Assembly: GCA_035628135.1 (NCBI GenBank)
Contig: DASPKM010000006.1
Location: 868,001 to 932,000, forward strand
Source of the DNA: DASPKM01 sp035628135
GTDB lineage: Bacteria; Bacteroidota; Bacteroidia; Chitinophagales; Chitinophagaceae
DNA length: 64,000 nucleotides
Direction: 5' to 3'
A program made the translations under genes and the position numbers. Positions 9,263 through 17,617 of the stretch are shown here, piece by piece; within the stretch, counting starts at the first letter, position 1; each line of letters opens with the position of its first letter. The notes below the pieces were generated by a model. It made no database searches and had not been told where the DNA came from. It saw only the letters and a program-made list of their open reading frames with translations.

Positions 9263-10180
9263 ATGAAACCGCCCATCAGGTACGTCGAGCACGAAGACAT
9301 CGATCCCGGTAAATGGGATGCCTGCATCAGCAATGCATCCAATGGCGTGATCTACGGATATTCATTTTACCTGGACCATATGGCAAAACATTGGGATGCA
9401 CTGATATTGGGAGATTATGAAGCCGTGATGGCCCTGCCATGGAACAGCAAATATGGCATCGGGTATGTGTACCAACCTGCTTTTACTATGTGTTGTGGTG
9501 TATTTGGAAACAATCTTACCGAAGCACTGATCGGGCATTTCATACAGGCCATTCCTAAAAAGTTCAAACTGATCGAGATCAACCTGTCTGCCGGGAATGT
9601 ATTCAGTATTCCTTCCGGCTTTGATCAATTGCAATCGAACTACACGCTATCGCTGAAACCGGCTTACCAGGAACTGTATAGCAATTACAAGGAAAACATC
9701 AAACGAAATATAAAAAAAGCGCAGCAGCTCGGCTGTACCATTACAACCGGTATCCCGGTACACGATGTTATTTTACTGGCGAAGCAGCAACTGCAATCGC
9801 TTGTAAAAATTGCCGGCCACGATTTTCAGCAATTTGAAAAACTATATGAACATTTACATCGGCAACAACGGGCCAATACTTACGGGGTCTTTAGCGCGGC
9901 CGGAGAACTGATTGCTTCCTGCGTTTTCTTCTTTTCACACAACCGGGCATATTACATATTGGTAGGAAACCACCCTAATGGTAAAACAGCAGGCGCATCG
10001 CATTATCTTATCGACCGGTTCATAGCAGACCATGCAGGACACGATATGATACTTGATTTTGAAGGCTCCGACATTCAAAGCCTTGCATTTTTTTACAGCA
10101 GCTTCGGAGCCAAGTGGGAGGCATACCCGGCAATACGCATCAACCGGCTGCCATGGTATGTAAGGCTGTTCAAGCGATAG
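9263..10180 (+). CDS. FemAB/GNAT-fold acyltransferase-like protein
   Basis: This 305-residue protein has no signal peptide. Its layout suits the FemAB-like or BioF2-like acetyltransferases. The N-terminal half has WDACISNASNGVIYGYSFYLD and contact segments such as YQPAFTMCCGVFG. A helical stretch YSNYKENIKRNIKKA follows, which is the typical 'nR-i-r-kA' pattern of FemAB proteins. The C-terminal GNAT half has GELIASCVFFFSHNRAYYILVG and DFEGSDIQSLAFFYSSFGA. Relatives transfer amino acids or acyl groups to peptidoglycan or polysaccharide precursors. The gene lies 14 bp after the M1 peptidase and is the last of the 4.1-10.2 kb run. The substrate is unknown. Confidence 0.72.
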   Translation: MKPPIRYVEHEDIDPGKWDACISNASNGVIYGYSFYLDHMAKHWDALILGDYEAVMALPWNSKYGIGYVYQPAFTMCCGVFGNNLTEALIGHFIQAIPKKFKLIEINLSAGNVFSIPSGFDQLQSNYTLSLKPAYQELYSNYKENIKRNIKKAQQLGCTITTGIPVHDVILLAKQQLQSLVKIAGHDFQQFEKLYEHLHRQQRANTYGVFSAAGELIASCVFFFSHNRAYYILVGNHPNGKTAGASHYLIDRFIADHAGHDMILDFEGSDIQSLAFFYSSFGAKWEAYPAIRINRLPWYVRLFKR

Positions 10181-10218
10181 ACAACGGTCTGCCATCGTGT
10201 CAAAACCCTTACATGGAG

Positions 10219-10262
10219 CTCAGACGAACCTCAGACGAATCTAAGGCGAATCTAAGACGAAC
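10219..10262. repeat. Four tandem 11-bp repeats
   Basis: Four contiguous 11-bp units (CTCAGACGAAC, CTCAGACGAAT, CTAAGGCGAAT, CTAAGACGAAC) fill most of the gap between two convergent genes. Units differ at one to four positions. The period is close to one turn of B-DNA. No hairpin or T-run typical of a terminator accompanies them, and their role is unknown. Confidence 0.85.
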
Positions 10263-10286
10263 GTACATTTTGGCAGATTGTATAAG

Positions 10287-11336
10287 CTAGTCCTTATAGA
10301 TAGCCACTACGATCTTACCGCTTTCGGTTATATATCCCCGGTACATCCCCTCGGTGCAGAAGGGCATGGAGAACTTACCGTTGCGGTCAAGCGCAATCAG
10401 GCCTCCGTCGCCCTTTAATGCAGGCAGGTCTTTCATCACCACTTTATCCGCTGCTTCCTGTATGCTTATGTTCTTGTATTCCATCAGGTCACTCACGGTT
10501 TTGGCTACTACCAATCTTATAAAGAATTCGCCCCAACCGGTGCAACTGATGGCGCAGGTTGCGTTATTGGCATAGGTTCCCGCTCCAATGATGGGCACAT
10601 CGCCTACCCTGCCGTATTTTTTATTGGTCATGCCGCCGGTGCTCGTAGCCGCGGCCAGGTTACCATTTTTGTCCAATGCCACCGCGCCTACCGTTCCGTA
10701 TTTGGAGTCGCGGTTCTCTGGTTGCAATAATGCACTTTGCTTGCCTTTGCCCGCTTTTTCCTGTTCTGCCCTTATTGAATCCTGGCGGCGCACACGTTCC
10801 AACCCCCTCCACCTGTCTTCTGTGTGGAAATACGATGGGTCAACGATCTCCAGCTTTTGTTCCCTCGCAAATTTTTCTGCTCCGCCACCTATCATCATCA
10901 CGTGCGGGCTTTTTTCCATTACAGCACGTGCCAGGGTAATGGGATTTTTAACGGTGGTAAGTCCGGCCACCGCACCTGCCTTCAGCGTTTGTCCATCCAT
11001 GATAGCCGCGTCCAGTTCATTCTTTCCCTCATTGGTAAATACCGCGCCCTTGCCTGCATTGAACAAAGGATTGTCTTCCAAAAAACGGACAGAAGCCTCG
11101 GTAGCGTCCAATGCCGAACCGCCTTTTTGCAATACCGCATAACCTCTTCGCAATGCTTCGGTTAGAGCATCCTGGTAGGCTTTTTCCCGCGCTGGGCTCA
11201 TCTGGCTTTTTAAAATGGTGCCTGCTCCGCCATGTATCACCAATACTACCCGCTCAGTTTCGGCCGGAAAACTCTGGCCTCGCACTCCAGCACACAATAG
11301 AGCGGCAAGCCCTAATACAATACACCTTTTCATCAT
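10287..11336 (-). CDS. Exported isoaspartyl peptidase/L-asparaginase (Ntn hydrolase)
   Basis: This protein has 349 residues from the ATG at 11334-11336; an adjacent ATG at 11333 is equally possible. A signal peptide (MMKRCIVLGLAALLCAGVRGQ) precedes the family start motif VVLVIHGGAGTI. The maturation site is YGTVGAVALD, where the Thr becomes the N-terminal nucleophile after self-cleavage. It is followed by TSTGGMTNKKYGRVGD and GAGTYANN, which form the substrate pocket. The family splits beta-aspartyl dipeptides and asparagine. This copy is predicted to act in the periplasm. A second, leaderless copy lies at 54.3-55.3 kb. A full promoter (TTG, 19-bp spacer, TAGATTTG on the minus strand) sits just upstream. 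Confidence 0.93.
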   Translation of the reverse strand: MMKRCIVLGLAALLCAGVRGQSFPAETERVVLVIHGGAGTILKSQMSPAREKAYQDALTEALRRGYAVLQKGGSALDATEASVRFLEDNPLFNAGKGAVFTNEGKNELDAAIMDGQTLKAGAVAGLTTVKNPITLARAVMEKSPHVMMIGGGAEKFAREQKLEIVDPSYFHTEDRWRGLERVRRQDSIRAEQEKAGKGKQSALLQPENRDSKYGTVGAVALDKNGNLAAATSTGGMTNKKYGRVGDVPIIGAGTYANNATCAISCTGWGEFFIRLVVAKTVSDLMEYKNISIQEAADKVVMKDLPALKGDGGLIALDRNGKFSMPFCTEGMYRGYITESGKIVVAIYKD

Positions 11337-11351
11337 TTGAGTGATTTTTAA

Positions 11352-11381
11352 CAAATCTAACTCTCAATGCCTGAAATACAA
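11352..11381 (-). promoter_or_regulatory. Bacteroidota promoter: -33 TTG and -7 TAGATTTG
   Basis: Read on the minus strand, TTG at 11381-11379 is followed after 19 bp by TAGATTTG at 11359-11352. This matches both elements and the usual spacing of the Bacteroidota primary promoter. The box lies 15 bp upstream of the first ATG of the exported isoaspartyl peptidase. It is the best full promoter match in the window. Confidence 0.65.
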
Positions 11382-11404
11382 TCAACTGTGGTACTGAATT
11401 TGCT

Positions 11405-14400
11405 TTGATTCTGTTATTTTTACACCCTATCCCGCATCTCTTGAAAAAGTTCTGGAAAATAACGCGGTTCGTATTGCTGGGCATACTCCTATTAATAGTA
11501 TTTGCCTGGCTCGCCATCCAAACTACCCCCGTCCAGAACTGGCTGGCTAAGAAAGTCACCAGCCGCCTCTCCCGCGACCTCAATACCAATATCAGCATCA
11601 AAAAAGTGGATTTCGCGCTTTTCAACAAAATGCTGCTTGAAGGTACGCTGGTAGAAGACCGCAACCGCGATACCCTGTTATACGCCGGCACCGTGGAAGT
11701 GCGCATCACAGATTGGTTCTTTTTCAAAGACAATATCGAATTGAAGTACATCGGGCTTAAAAATGCCCAGATCAATTTCCAGCGCACCGATTCCATCTGG
11801 AACTATCAATTCCTGGTAGATTATTTTTCATCGCCCACCAAGGCACGCAACAAAAAAAGGATCGAATATAATTTCCGCGTCATCGATCTTGAAAATGTAT
11901 CGCTGGTAAAAAAAGACGGATGGGAAGGCGAGAACCAGGTAGTGAAGATCGGCGCATTGAAAATGGACCCCGAACAGGTGGACTTCAACAAAAAAATTGC
12001 GTACGTAAAAACGCTGTCCATTACCAGGCCGGAATTTTTTCTGTATAAATACCGTGGCAACAGAGCGCCCAGGCCCGCATCCAACACCGAGCCCGCGGCC
12101 ATTGTGAACGATCCAAACAATTTGCGGTGGAATGCCGACGGTTGGGACATTGTTATCAATGAGCTTACCATCGATGAAGGCACTTTCAAAAACGACCGCT
12201 TCACCGAACGCAAACCTTACACATGGTTCGATGGGCAACACATGTTGTTCTCCAACATCACCGGCAGCTTTAAAAACCTGCGCCTCCACCACGACACGCT
12301 TACAGCAGATATTCAAATAAAAGCGAAAGAACGTTCGGGGCTGGATGTAAAGAACTTTACCGCAAAGGTTACCATGCATCCCGAACTGATGGCCTTTGAC
12401 AACCTCGACCTGCGTACCAACCACAGCCGCCTGACCAATTACTTCGCGATGCGGTACAATAGCTTCCAGGACATGGGAAGATTTTTGACCGATGTAAGAC
12501 TGGAAGCAAATTTTGCCAATTCCGAGATCAACAGCGATGACATAGCCATTTTTGCACCGGCGATGAAGGATTGGGACAAGATCATCAGGCTGCAGGGCCA
12601 GGCAAAAGGATCCATCGATAATTTGTCCGCAAGGAACTTTATAGCGCAGGCCGGCAACAATACATTTTTGAACGGGGATTTTCACATTGCCGGATTGCCT
12701 GACATCAACCAGGCGTTCATCGATTTTAAAGCAAATGAATTCAAGACCACGTATGGGGATGCGGTACGGCTGATACCATCGCTGCGCAATGTAAACGTTC
12801 CCGATCTGAGCAAGATAGAATACCTGCGCTTCCGCGGGAACTTCACCGGTTTCATCAAAGACTTTGTTACATACGGCACCATCGAGACCAACCTCGGTGT
12901 TATCAGCAGCGACCTTAACATGAAGCTGAACCGTGCACAGCCTGTATACTCAGGCAATATCAGCACCAGTAATTTCAGGCTAGGCGCATTCCTCGACAAT
13001 CCGCAATTCGGCAACCTTAGCTTTAAAGGACATATCAAGGGCAGTGGTTTTGCTTTGAGCGTGCTGGATGCTTCTTTACAAGGCACGGTACAGGAACTGG
13101 GCTTCAGGGACTATACTTACAAGAACGTAGAGATCAACGGTACGTTCACTAAAAAACTGTTTAACGGAAAATTTGTTTCCAAGGATCCCAACCTGCTGGT
13201 GAGCCTGGATGGTTTGATAGATTTGAACCAGGAAAAACCGCGCTTCGATTTTACCGCAACGGTTGATAAGGCCAACCTGCAAAGGCTGAACCTTTATAAT
13301 AAGGATATAGATTTCAACGGCAAGTTCCGTGTTGACTTTACCGGCACCAATATCGATGATTTCATGGGCACCGCCCGCATTTATGAAGCCTCGCTGTACA
13401 ACCAGGGCAAGCGCTTTTCTTTCGATTCGCTGATACTGGAGTCGAAGATCATGGACAATAACAAAACGCTTACCGTTGTAAGCAACGAATTCGACGGAGC
13501 CATTGCCGGGGAGTTTTCCATCAGGGAACTGCCTGCTTCGTTCCAAACGTTTTTGCACAGGTACTATCCTACTTACATCAAACCGGCGCGGTTTACACCC
13601 GAGAATGAGAACTTCAGCTTTGTGATCACTACTAAAAAAGTAGATGAATACCTGAACCTCATCGATCCCAGTATCCAGGGATTCAACTTCAGCACCATCA
13701 GCGGGCGTATCAATTCAAAAGAAAATTTGTTGGACCTGAATGCGGAGATACCGCAATTCAATTACAAGAATATTTCGTTTTACAATACCAGTCTTAAAGG
13801 GCGCGGCAATCTCGACAGCCTGATCATGGAAACAACGTTTGGCGATGTGTACATCAACGACAGCCTGCACTTTCCGCAGACCTACGTTCGCGTAAGCTCG
13901 GCCAACGATTGGTCGCAGGTGCGCATTAAAACCAGCGCAAGCCAAACGCTCAACTCCGCCGACATCGCGGCCAGGGTGCAAACCCTTCCGCACGGAGCGC
14001 GCATCTATTTCGATCCATCTACTTTTGAAGTGAACGCCAAGCAATGGCAAATAGCCAAAGACGGAGAATTGGTATTGAGCAAAGAAATTGTATCAGCAGA
14101 CGGCGTGCGCATTTTCAGCGGCGACCAGGAAGTTGTGGTCACTACTATTCCCTCGGCCACCGGCAATACCAACGACATACAGGTAACGCTGAAGAAAATT
14201 AACCTCGGCGATTTTACTCCCTTCCTGGTTAAAAGCAACCGCATAGAAGGATTGTTCACCGGCACCATCGATGTGGTAGATCCATTCGGAAAGATGCAGG
14301 TATCACTGGAAGGAGAAGCGGAACAATTCAGGCTCGATAACGATTCCATCGGGCGCATCGTTACTTCGGGCAACTATACGCAACGCACCGGCCAGATTAA

Positions 14401-16228
14401 TTTCAAAGCACTGTCGGAGAACAAGAATTTTAATTTCGATATACAGGGAATGCTGGCGCAGGCAGACAGCACCGGAAACCGCCAGATGGACTTCAATGCC
14501 AATTTCAAGAATACCAATATCAATCTTATATCGCGTTATCTCAGTGGTATTTTCAGCGATGTATCGGGTTATGCCACCGGCAACCTGCGCATAACGGGCC
14601 TTACCAATAAAATGAAATGGCTGGGCAAACTGCAGTTGAACGATGCAAGATTAAAAGTGAACTATACCCAGGTACACTACAACATTCCTTCGGCCATTAT
14701 TGATTTTAAAGATGGATACATTGATTTCGGTTCCATTACCATCCGCGACGATTTGCAAAACAGCGCGCAGATCAGCCGCGCCAAGTTATATCACACCGGC
14801 TTCAAGGACATGGGCTTTGACTTTGCCATCAATACCAACAGGCTGTTGTTGCTGAACACCACGGCAAAAGACAACAGCCAGTTTTATGGAAAGGTTATCG
14901 GCAACGCCAGCTTTACGCTGACCGGACCGCAGGACAACATGCGCATGGACATACAGGGCGAACCGGTGGACAGCTCTTCCATCTACCTTCCCACATCGAG
15001 CGTTGGAAGAGAAAGCGCGGAAGCCGACTTCATTGTATGGAAAGTGTATGGTAAGGAAATGCAGGAAGTGCTCAGGCCCAAGGAAACCAACCTGACAGTA
15101 ACGCTGGACATTACCGCCAATAATTACGTGGATGCGTATGTGATCCTCGATGAACTAACCGGCGATATCATCAAGGCCAATGGCCATGGCAACCTGGAAA
15201 TACGCGCCGGCACCAATGAAGACTTTACCATTGTGGGCAGGTACAATATCGACAGGGGAAATTATTTGTTCACCTTCCAGTCGTTCCTGCGCAAGCCTTT
15301 TACACTGATAGAAGGCGCCGGCAATTACATTCAATGGACAGGCAACCCTTACGAAGCCACCATTAAACTGGATGCCCGCTACGAAGCGGAGAACGTGCGC
15401 TTCAGCGACCTTAACCTCACCGGCGCCAACATACAGGTATCCAGCCAGAACCTGTTGCGCTACCGGGGAAGCGTATTCGTAGTTGCGTCGCTCACCGGCA
15501 ACCTGATGAAGCCCGAGATCAGTTTTGAGATCGAGTTGCCACAGGGCAGCCCGCTGCGCAACGACCAGGAAGCGCAATTTGTATTGCAGCGCATTCAAAG
15601 CGACCAGAACGAATTGAACAAACAGGTATCCTTCCTGCTGGTGTTCAACAGCTTTGGACCTTTAAGCAATACCGGCACGGGCAACCTGGTAACGAGAGGT
15701 TTTGAAAGCATTGTGGTGAACAGCATATCTGGATTTATTTCGAACCAGATATCCAAACAACTTTCCCGCGCATTTGAAAAAGCGGGCGTGAAAGTAAATT
15801 TCAACGCAGAGCTGTACAGCGGCAGCAATTTCCTGAATGAAGGCGCGAATAACCTGAGCCTCGACAGAACCAAGCTTGACCTGTCGTTTGCAAAAAGTTT
15901 GCTGAACGAGCGGCTCACCTTTACGTTCGGAAGCGCGCTCGATTTTGGATTGAATACCCAACAGGTGCAAGCCGCACGCACCCAGTTTTTGCCAGACCTT
16001 TCCGCCGAATGGAAGATCAGGCCCGATGGCAGGCTGCTGCTCACTTTCTTCTACCGCGATTCGTGGGACTATGTCATCAACAGCCGGCAAAACCGTTCCG
16101 GCGTGAGCATCTCGCACCGCCGCGAATTTGATACGCTGGGAGAACTCTTCAGGAGAAAAAAGAAGAAAAACATCGCTCCACCTCCGGTTGTAAAGGATAG
16201 CGTGCAAACTGTTTCCGGAACGAATTAG
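11405..16228 (+). CDS. tamB: TamB-like translocation/assembly protein (DUF490 C-terminus)
   Basis: This very long protein (about 1,600 residues) has one N-terminal membrane anchor (FWKITRFVLLGILLLIVFAW). After it come long runs of alternating beta-strands typical of the TamB/AsmA lipid-transfer groove. The C-terminal TamB domain is recognisable by GTNEDFTIVGRYNIDRGNYLF, GNPYEATIKLDARYEAENV and the final barrel-like strands FTFGSALDFGLN. TamB family members span the periplasm and help place outer-membrane proteins or carry phospholipids to the outer membrane. There is no ATG near the start. TTG at 11405 or TTG at 11441 (LKKFWKITRF) must be used; the second gives the more typical anchor. Its 3' end is 10 bp from the convergent ribBA stop. 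Confidence 0.9.
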   Translation: MILLFLHPIPHLLKKFWKITRFVLLGILLLIVFAWLAIQTTPVQNWLAKKVTSRLSRDLNTNISIKKVDFALFNKMLLEGTLVEDRNRDTLLYAGTVEVRITDWFFFKDNIELKYIGLKNAQINFQRTDSIWNYQFLVDYFSSPTKARNKKRIEYNFRVIDLENVSLVKKDGWEGENQVVKIGALKMDPEQVDFNKKIAYVKTLSITRPEFFLYKYRGNRAPRPASNTEPAAIVNDPNNLRWNADGWDIVINELTIDEGTFKNDRFTERKPYTWFDGQHMLFSNITGSFKNLRLHHDTLTADIQIKAKERSGLDVKNFTAKVTMHPELMAFDNLDLRTNHSRLTNYFAMRYNSFQDMGRFLTDVRLEANFANSEINSDDIAIFAPAMKDWDKIIRLQGQAKGSIDNLSARNFIAQAGNNTFLNGDFHIAGLPDINQAFIDFKANEFKTTYGDAVRLIPSLRNVNVPDLSKIEYLRFRGNFTGFIKDFVTYGTIETNLGVISSDLNMKLNRAQPVYSGNISTSNFRLGAFLDNPQFGNLSFKGHIKGSGFALSVLDASLQGTVQELGFRDYTYKNVEINGTFTKKLFNGKFVSKDPNLLVSLDGLIDLNQEKPRFDFTATVDKANLQRLNLYNKDIDFNGKFRVDFTGTNIDDFMGTARIYEASLYNQGKRFSFDSLILESKIMDNNKTLTVVSNEFDGAIAGEFSIRELPASFQTFLHRYYPTYIKPARFTPENENFSFVITTKKVDEYLNLIDPSIQGFNFSTISGRINSKENLLDLNAEIPQFNYKNISFYNTSLKGRGNLDSLIMETTFGDVYINDSLHFPQTYVRVSSANDWSQVRIKTSASQTLNSADIAARVQTLPHGARIYFDPSTFEVNAKQWQIAKDGELVLSKEIVSADGVRIFSGDQEVVVTTIPSATGNTNDIQVTLKKINLGDFTPFLVKSNRIEGLFTGTIDVVDPFGKMQVSLEGEAEQFRLDNDSIGRIVTSGNYTQRTGQINFKALSENKNFNFDIQGMLAQADSTGNRQMDFNANFKNTNINLISRYLSGIFSDVSGYATGNLRITGLTNKMKWLGKLQLNDARLKVNYTQVHYNIPSAIIDFKDGYIDFGSITIRDDLQNSAQISRAKLYHTGFKDMGFDFAINTNRLLLLNTTAKDNSQFYGKVIGNASFTLTGPQDNMRMDIQGEPVDSSSIYLPTSSVGRESAEADFIVWKVYGKEMQEVLRPKETNLTVTLDITANNYVDAYVILDELTGDIIKANGHGNLEIRAGTNEDFTIVGRYNIDRGNYLFTFQSFLRKPFTLIEGAGNYIQWTGNPYEATIKLDARYEAENVRFSDLNLTGANIQVSSQNLLRYRGSVFVVASLTGNLMKPEISFEIELPQGSPLRNDQEAQFVLQRIQSDQNELNKQVSFLLVFNSFGPLSNTGTGNLVTRGFESIVVNSISGFISNQISKQLSRAFEKAGVKVNFNAELYSGSNFLNEGANNLSLDRTKLDLSFAKSLLNERLTFTFGSALDFGLNTQQVQAARTQFLPDLSAEWKIRPDGRLLLTFFYRDSWDYVINSRQNRSGVSISHRREFDTLGELFRRKKKKNIAPPPVVKDSVQTVSGTN

Positions 16229-16238
16229 ACATTCCACA

Positions 16239-17438
16239 TTACTTCATGATGTTGTGCCCTAACTTATCTCTCTTCGTTTGCAGATATTTTTCATTGTGAG
16301 GATTAGGCGCGGCCTGGATGGGAAGCGTTTCTACTATTTCCAATCCATAACCGAGGAGGCCTGCGCGCTTTTGCGGGTTGTTGCTTAACAGGCGCAGTTT
16401 GGTAACGCCGAGGTAGCGCAGGATCTGCGCACCGATGCCGTAATCTCTTTTATCCATGGGAAATCCCAGGTGCAGGTTGGCCTCTACTGTATCGAGCCCC
16501 TGTTCCTGCAATTTGTATGCTTTCAGTTTGTTCAGCAAGCCGATGCCTCTTCCTTCCTGGTTCATGTACAGTACAACGCCTTTGCCCTCCTGCTCAACTG
16601 CCTGCATGGCCGCATGCAATTGTTCGCCGCAGTCGCAGCGCAGGGAACCGAGAATATCACCGGTAAAACAGGATGAGTGCACGCGCACCATTACCGGCTC
16701 GTCTTTTTCCCACTTCCCTTTCACCAGGGCCAGGTGCTCGTTGCTGGATCCTTTTTCCTGGAAGGCCATCAATTGAAAATGGCCGTAACGGGTGGGCATG
16801 TCTACCCGCACGATCTCTTCTATCAGGGAGTCTATCTTCAACCGGTACTCGATCAAGTCCTTGATAGAGATCAATTTAAAATCAAATTTCTTAGCTATCT
16901 CCTTAAGTTCGGGAAGGCGGGCCATGGTGCCGTCGTCATTCATGATCTCAACCAATACGCCCGCGGGTTCCAGCCCGGCCAGTCTTGAAAGGTCGATAGC
17001 GGCCTCGGTATGGCCGGCGCGGCGCAATACCCCGCCACGTTTGGCGCGAAGGGGGAAGATGTGACCAGGCCTTCCGAGTTCTTCGGGCCTGGTGTCAGGA
17101 TCGATCAATGCCCTGATAGTGCGCGCCCTGTCGTGCGCTGAAATGCCCGAAGTGCAGCCATGCCCCAGCAAATCGACGGAAACGGTAAAGGCGGTCTCGT
17201 GCAGTGCGGTGTTGTTGTTTACCATCAGGTCCAGGCCCAATTCATTGCAGCGGTCTTCCAGCAAGGCCACACAAATGAGCCCACGCCCGTACTTGCTCAT
17301 GAAATTGATGACTGCAGGGGTTACGTGGTGAGCGGAAATAATGAAATCGCCCTCATTCTCACGGTCTTCATCATCGACCACGATCACGATTTTGCCATTT
17401 TTAATGTCTTCTATCGCACTTTCAATAGTATCCAGCAT
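16239..17438 (-). CDS. ribBA: Bifunctional 3,4-dihydroxy-2-butanone-4-phosphate synthase / GTP cyclohydrolase II
   Basis: The 399-residue fusion catalyses both entry steps of riboflavin synthesis. The RibB half (1-205) has the acidic active-site loop VDDEDRENEGDF (21-32), HETAF, GHGCTSGISAHDRA and the GHIFPLRA segment. The RibA half (206-399) has the zinc Cys residues C257, C268 and C270 (SSCFTGDILGSLRCDCGEQ), the GTP-binding NQEGRGIGLLNKL and YGIGAQILRYLG. All expected catalytic residues are visible, so both activities are likely intact. No other rib genes are nearby. A TAAATTTG box 15 bp before the ATG leaves almost no leader, so an FMN riboswitch is unlikely. Confidence 0.97.
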   Translation of the reverse strand: MLDTIESAIEDIKNGKIVIVVDDEDRENEGDFIISAHHVTPAVINFMSKYGRGLICVALLEDRCNELGLDLMVNNNTALHETAFTVSVDLLGHGCTSGISAHDRARTIRALIDPDTRPEELGRPGHIFPLRAKRGGVLRRAGHTEAAIDLSRLAGLEPAGVLVEIMNDDGTMARLPELKEIAKKFDFKLISIKDLIEYRLKIDSLIEEIVRVDMPTRYGHFQLMAFQEKGSSNEHLALVKGKWEKDEPVMVRVHSSCFTGDILGSLRCDCGEQLHAAMQAVEQEGKGVVLYMNQEGRGIGLLNKLKAYKLQEQGLDTVEANLHLGFPMDKRDYGIGAQILRYLGVTKLRLLSNNPQKRAGLLGYGLEIVETLPIQAAPNPHNEKYLQTKRDKLGHNIMK

Positions 17439-17453
17439 TGACGAGATTTACTG

Positions 17454-17461
17454 CAAATTTA
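17454..17461 (-). promoter_or_regulatory. Bacteroidota -7 element (TAAATTTG) for ribBA
   Basis: Exact TAnnTTTG on the minus strand, 15 bp upstream of the ribBA ATG. It predicts a leader of about ten bases. No -33 TTG is seen at 19 bp. Confidence 0.5.
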
Positions 17462-17617
17462 ATAAAAGCAGGCGGTATTACAGGTGGAACATCAAATGGC
17501 CTGAAACCCGCTCAACGCAGCGTTTCTATGCATTTTAAAGCCTTAGTAATTTGTTAATCCAAGATTGCTGTTATATGGCAAGAATTGCTTTATTTGCACC
17601 CGTAAAATCAAAACTAT

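Noticed and set aside
17439..17617. FMN riboswitch upstream of ribBA
   Set aside because: The -7 box is 15 bp before the ATG, leaving almost no leader, and no conserved RFN-type helices were seen.
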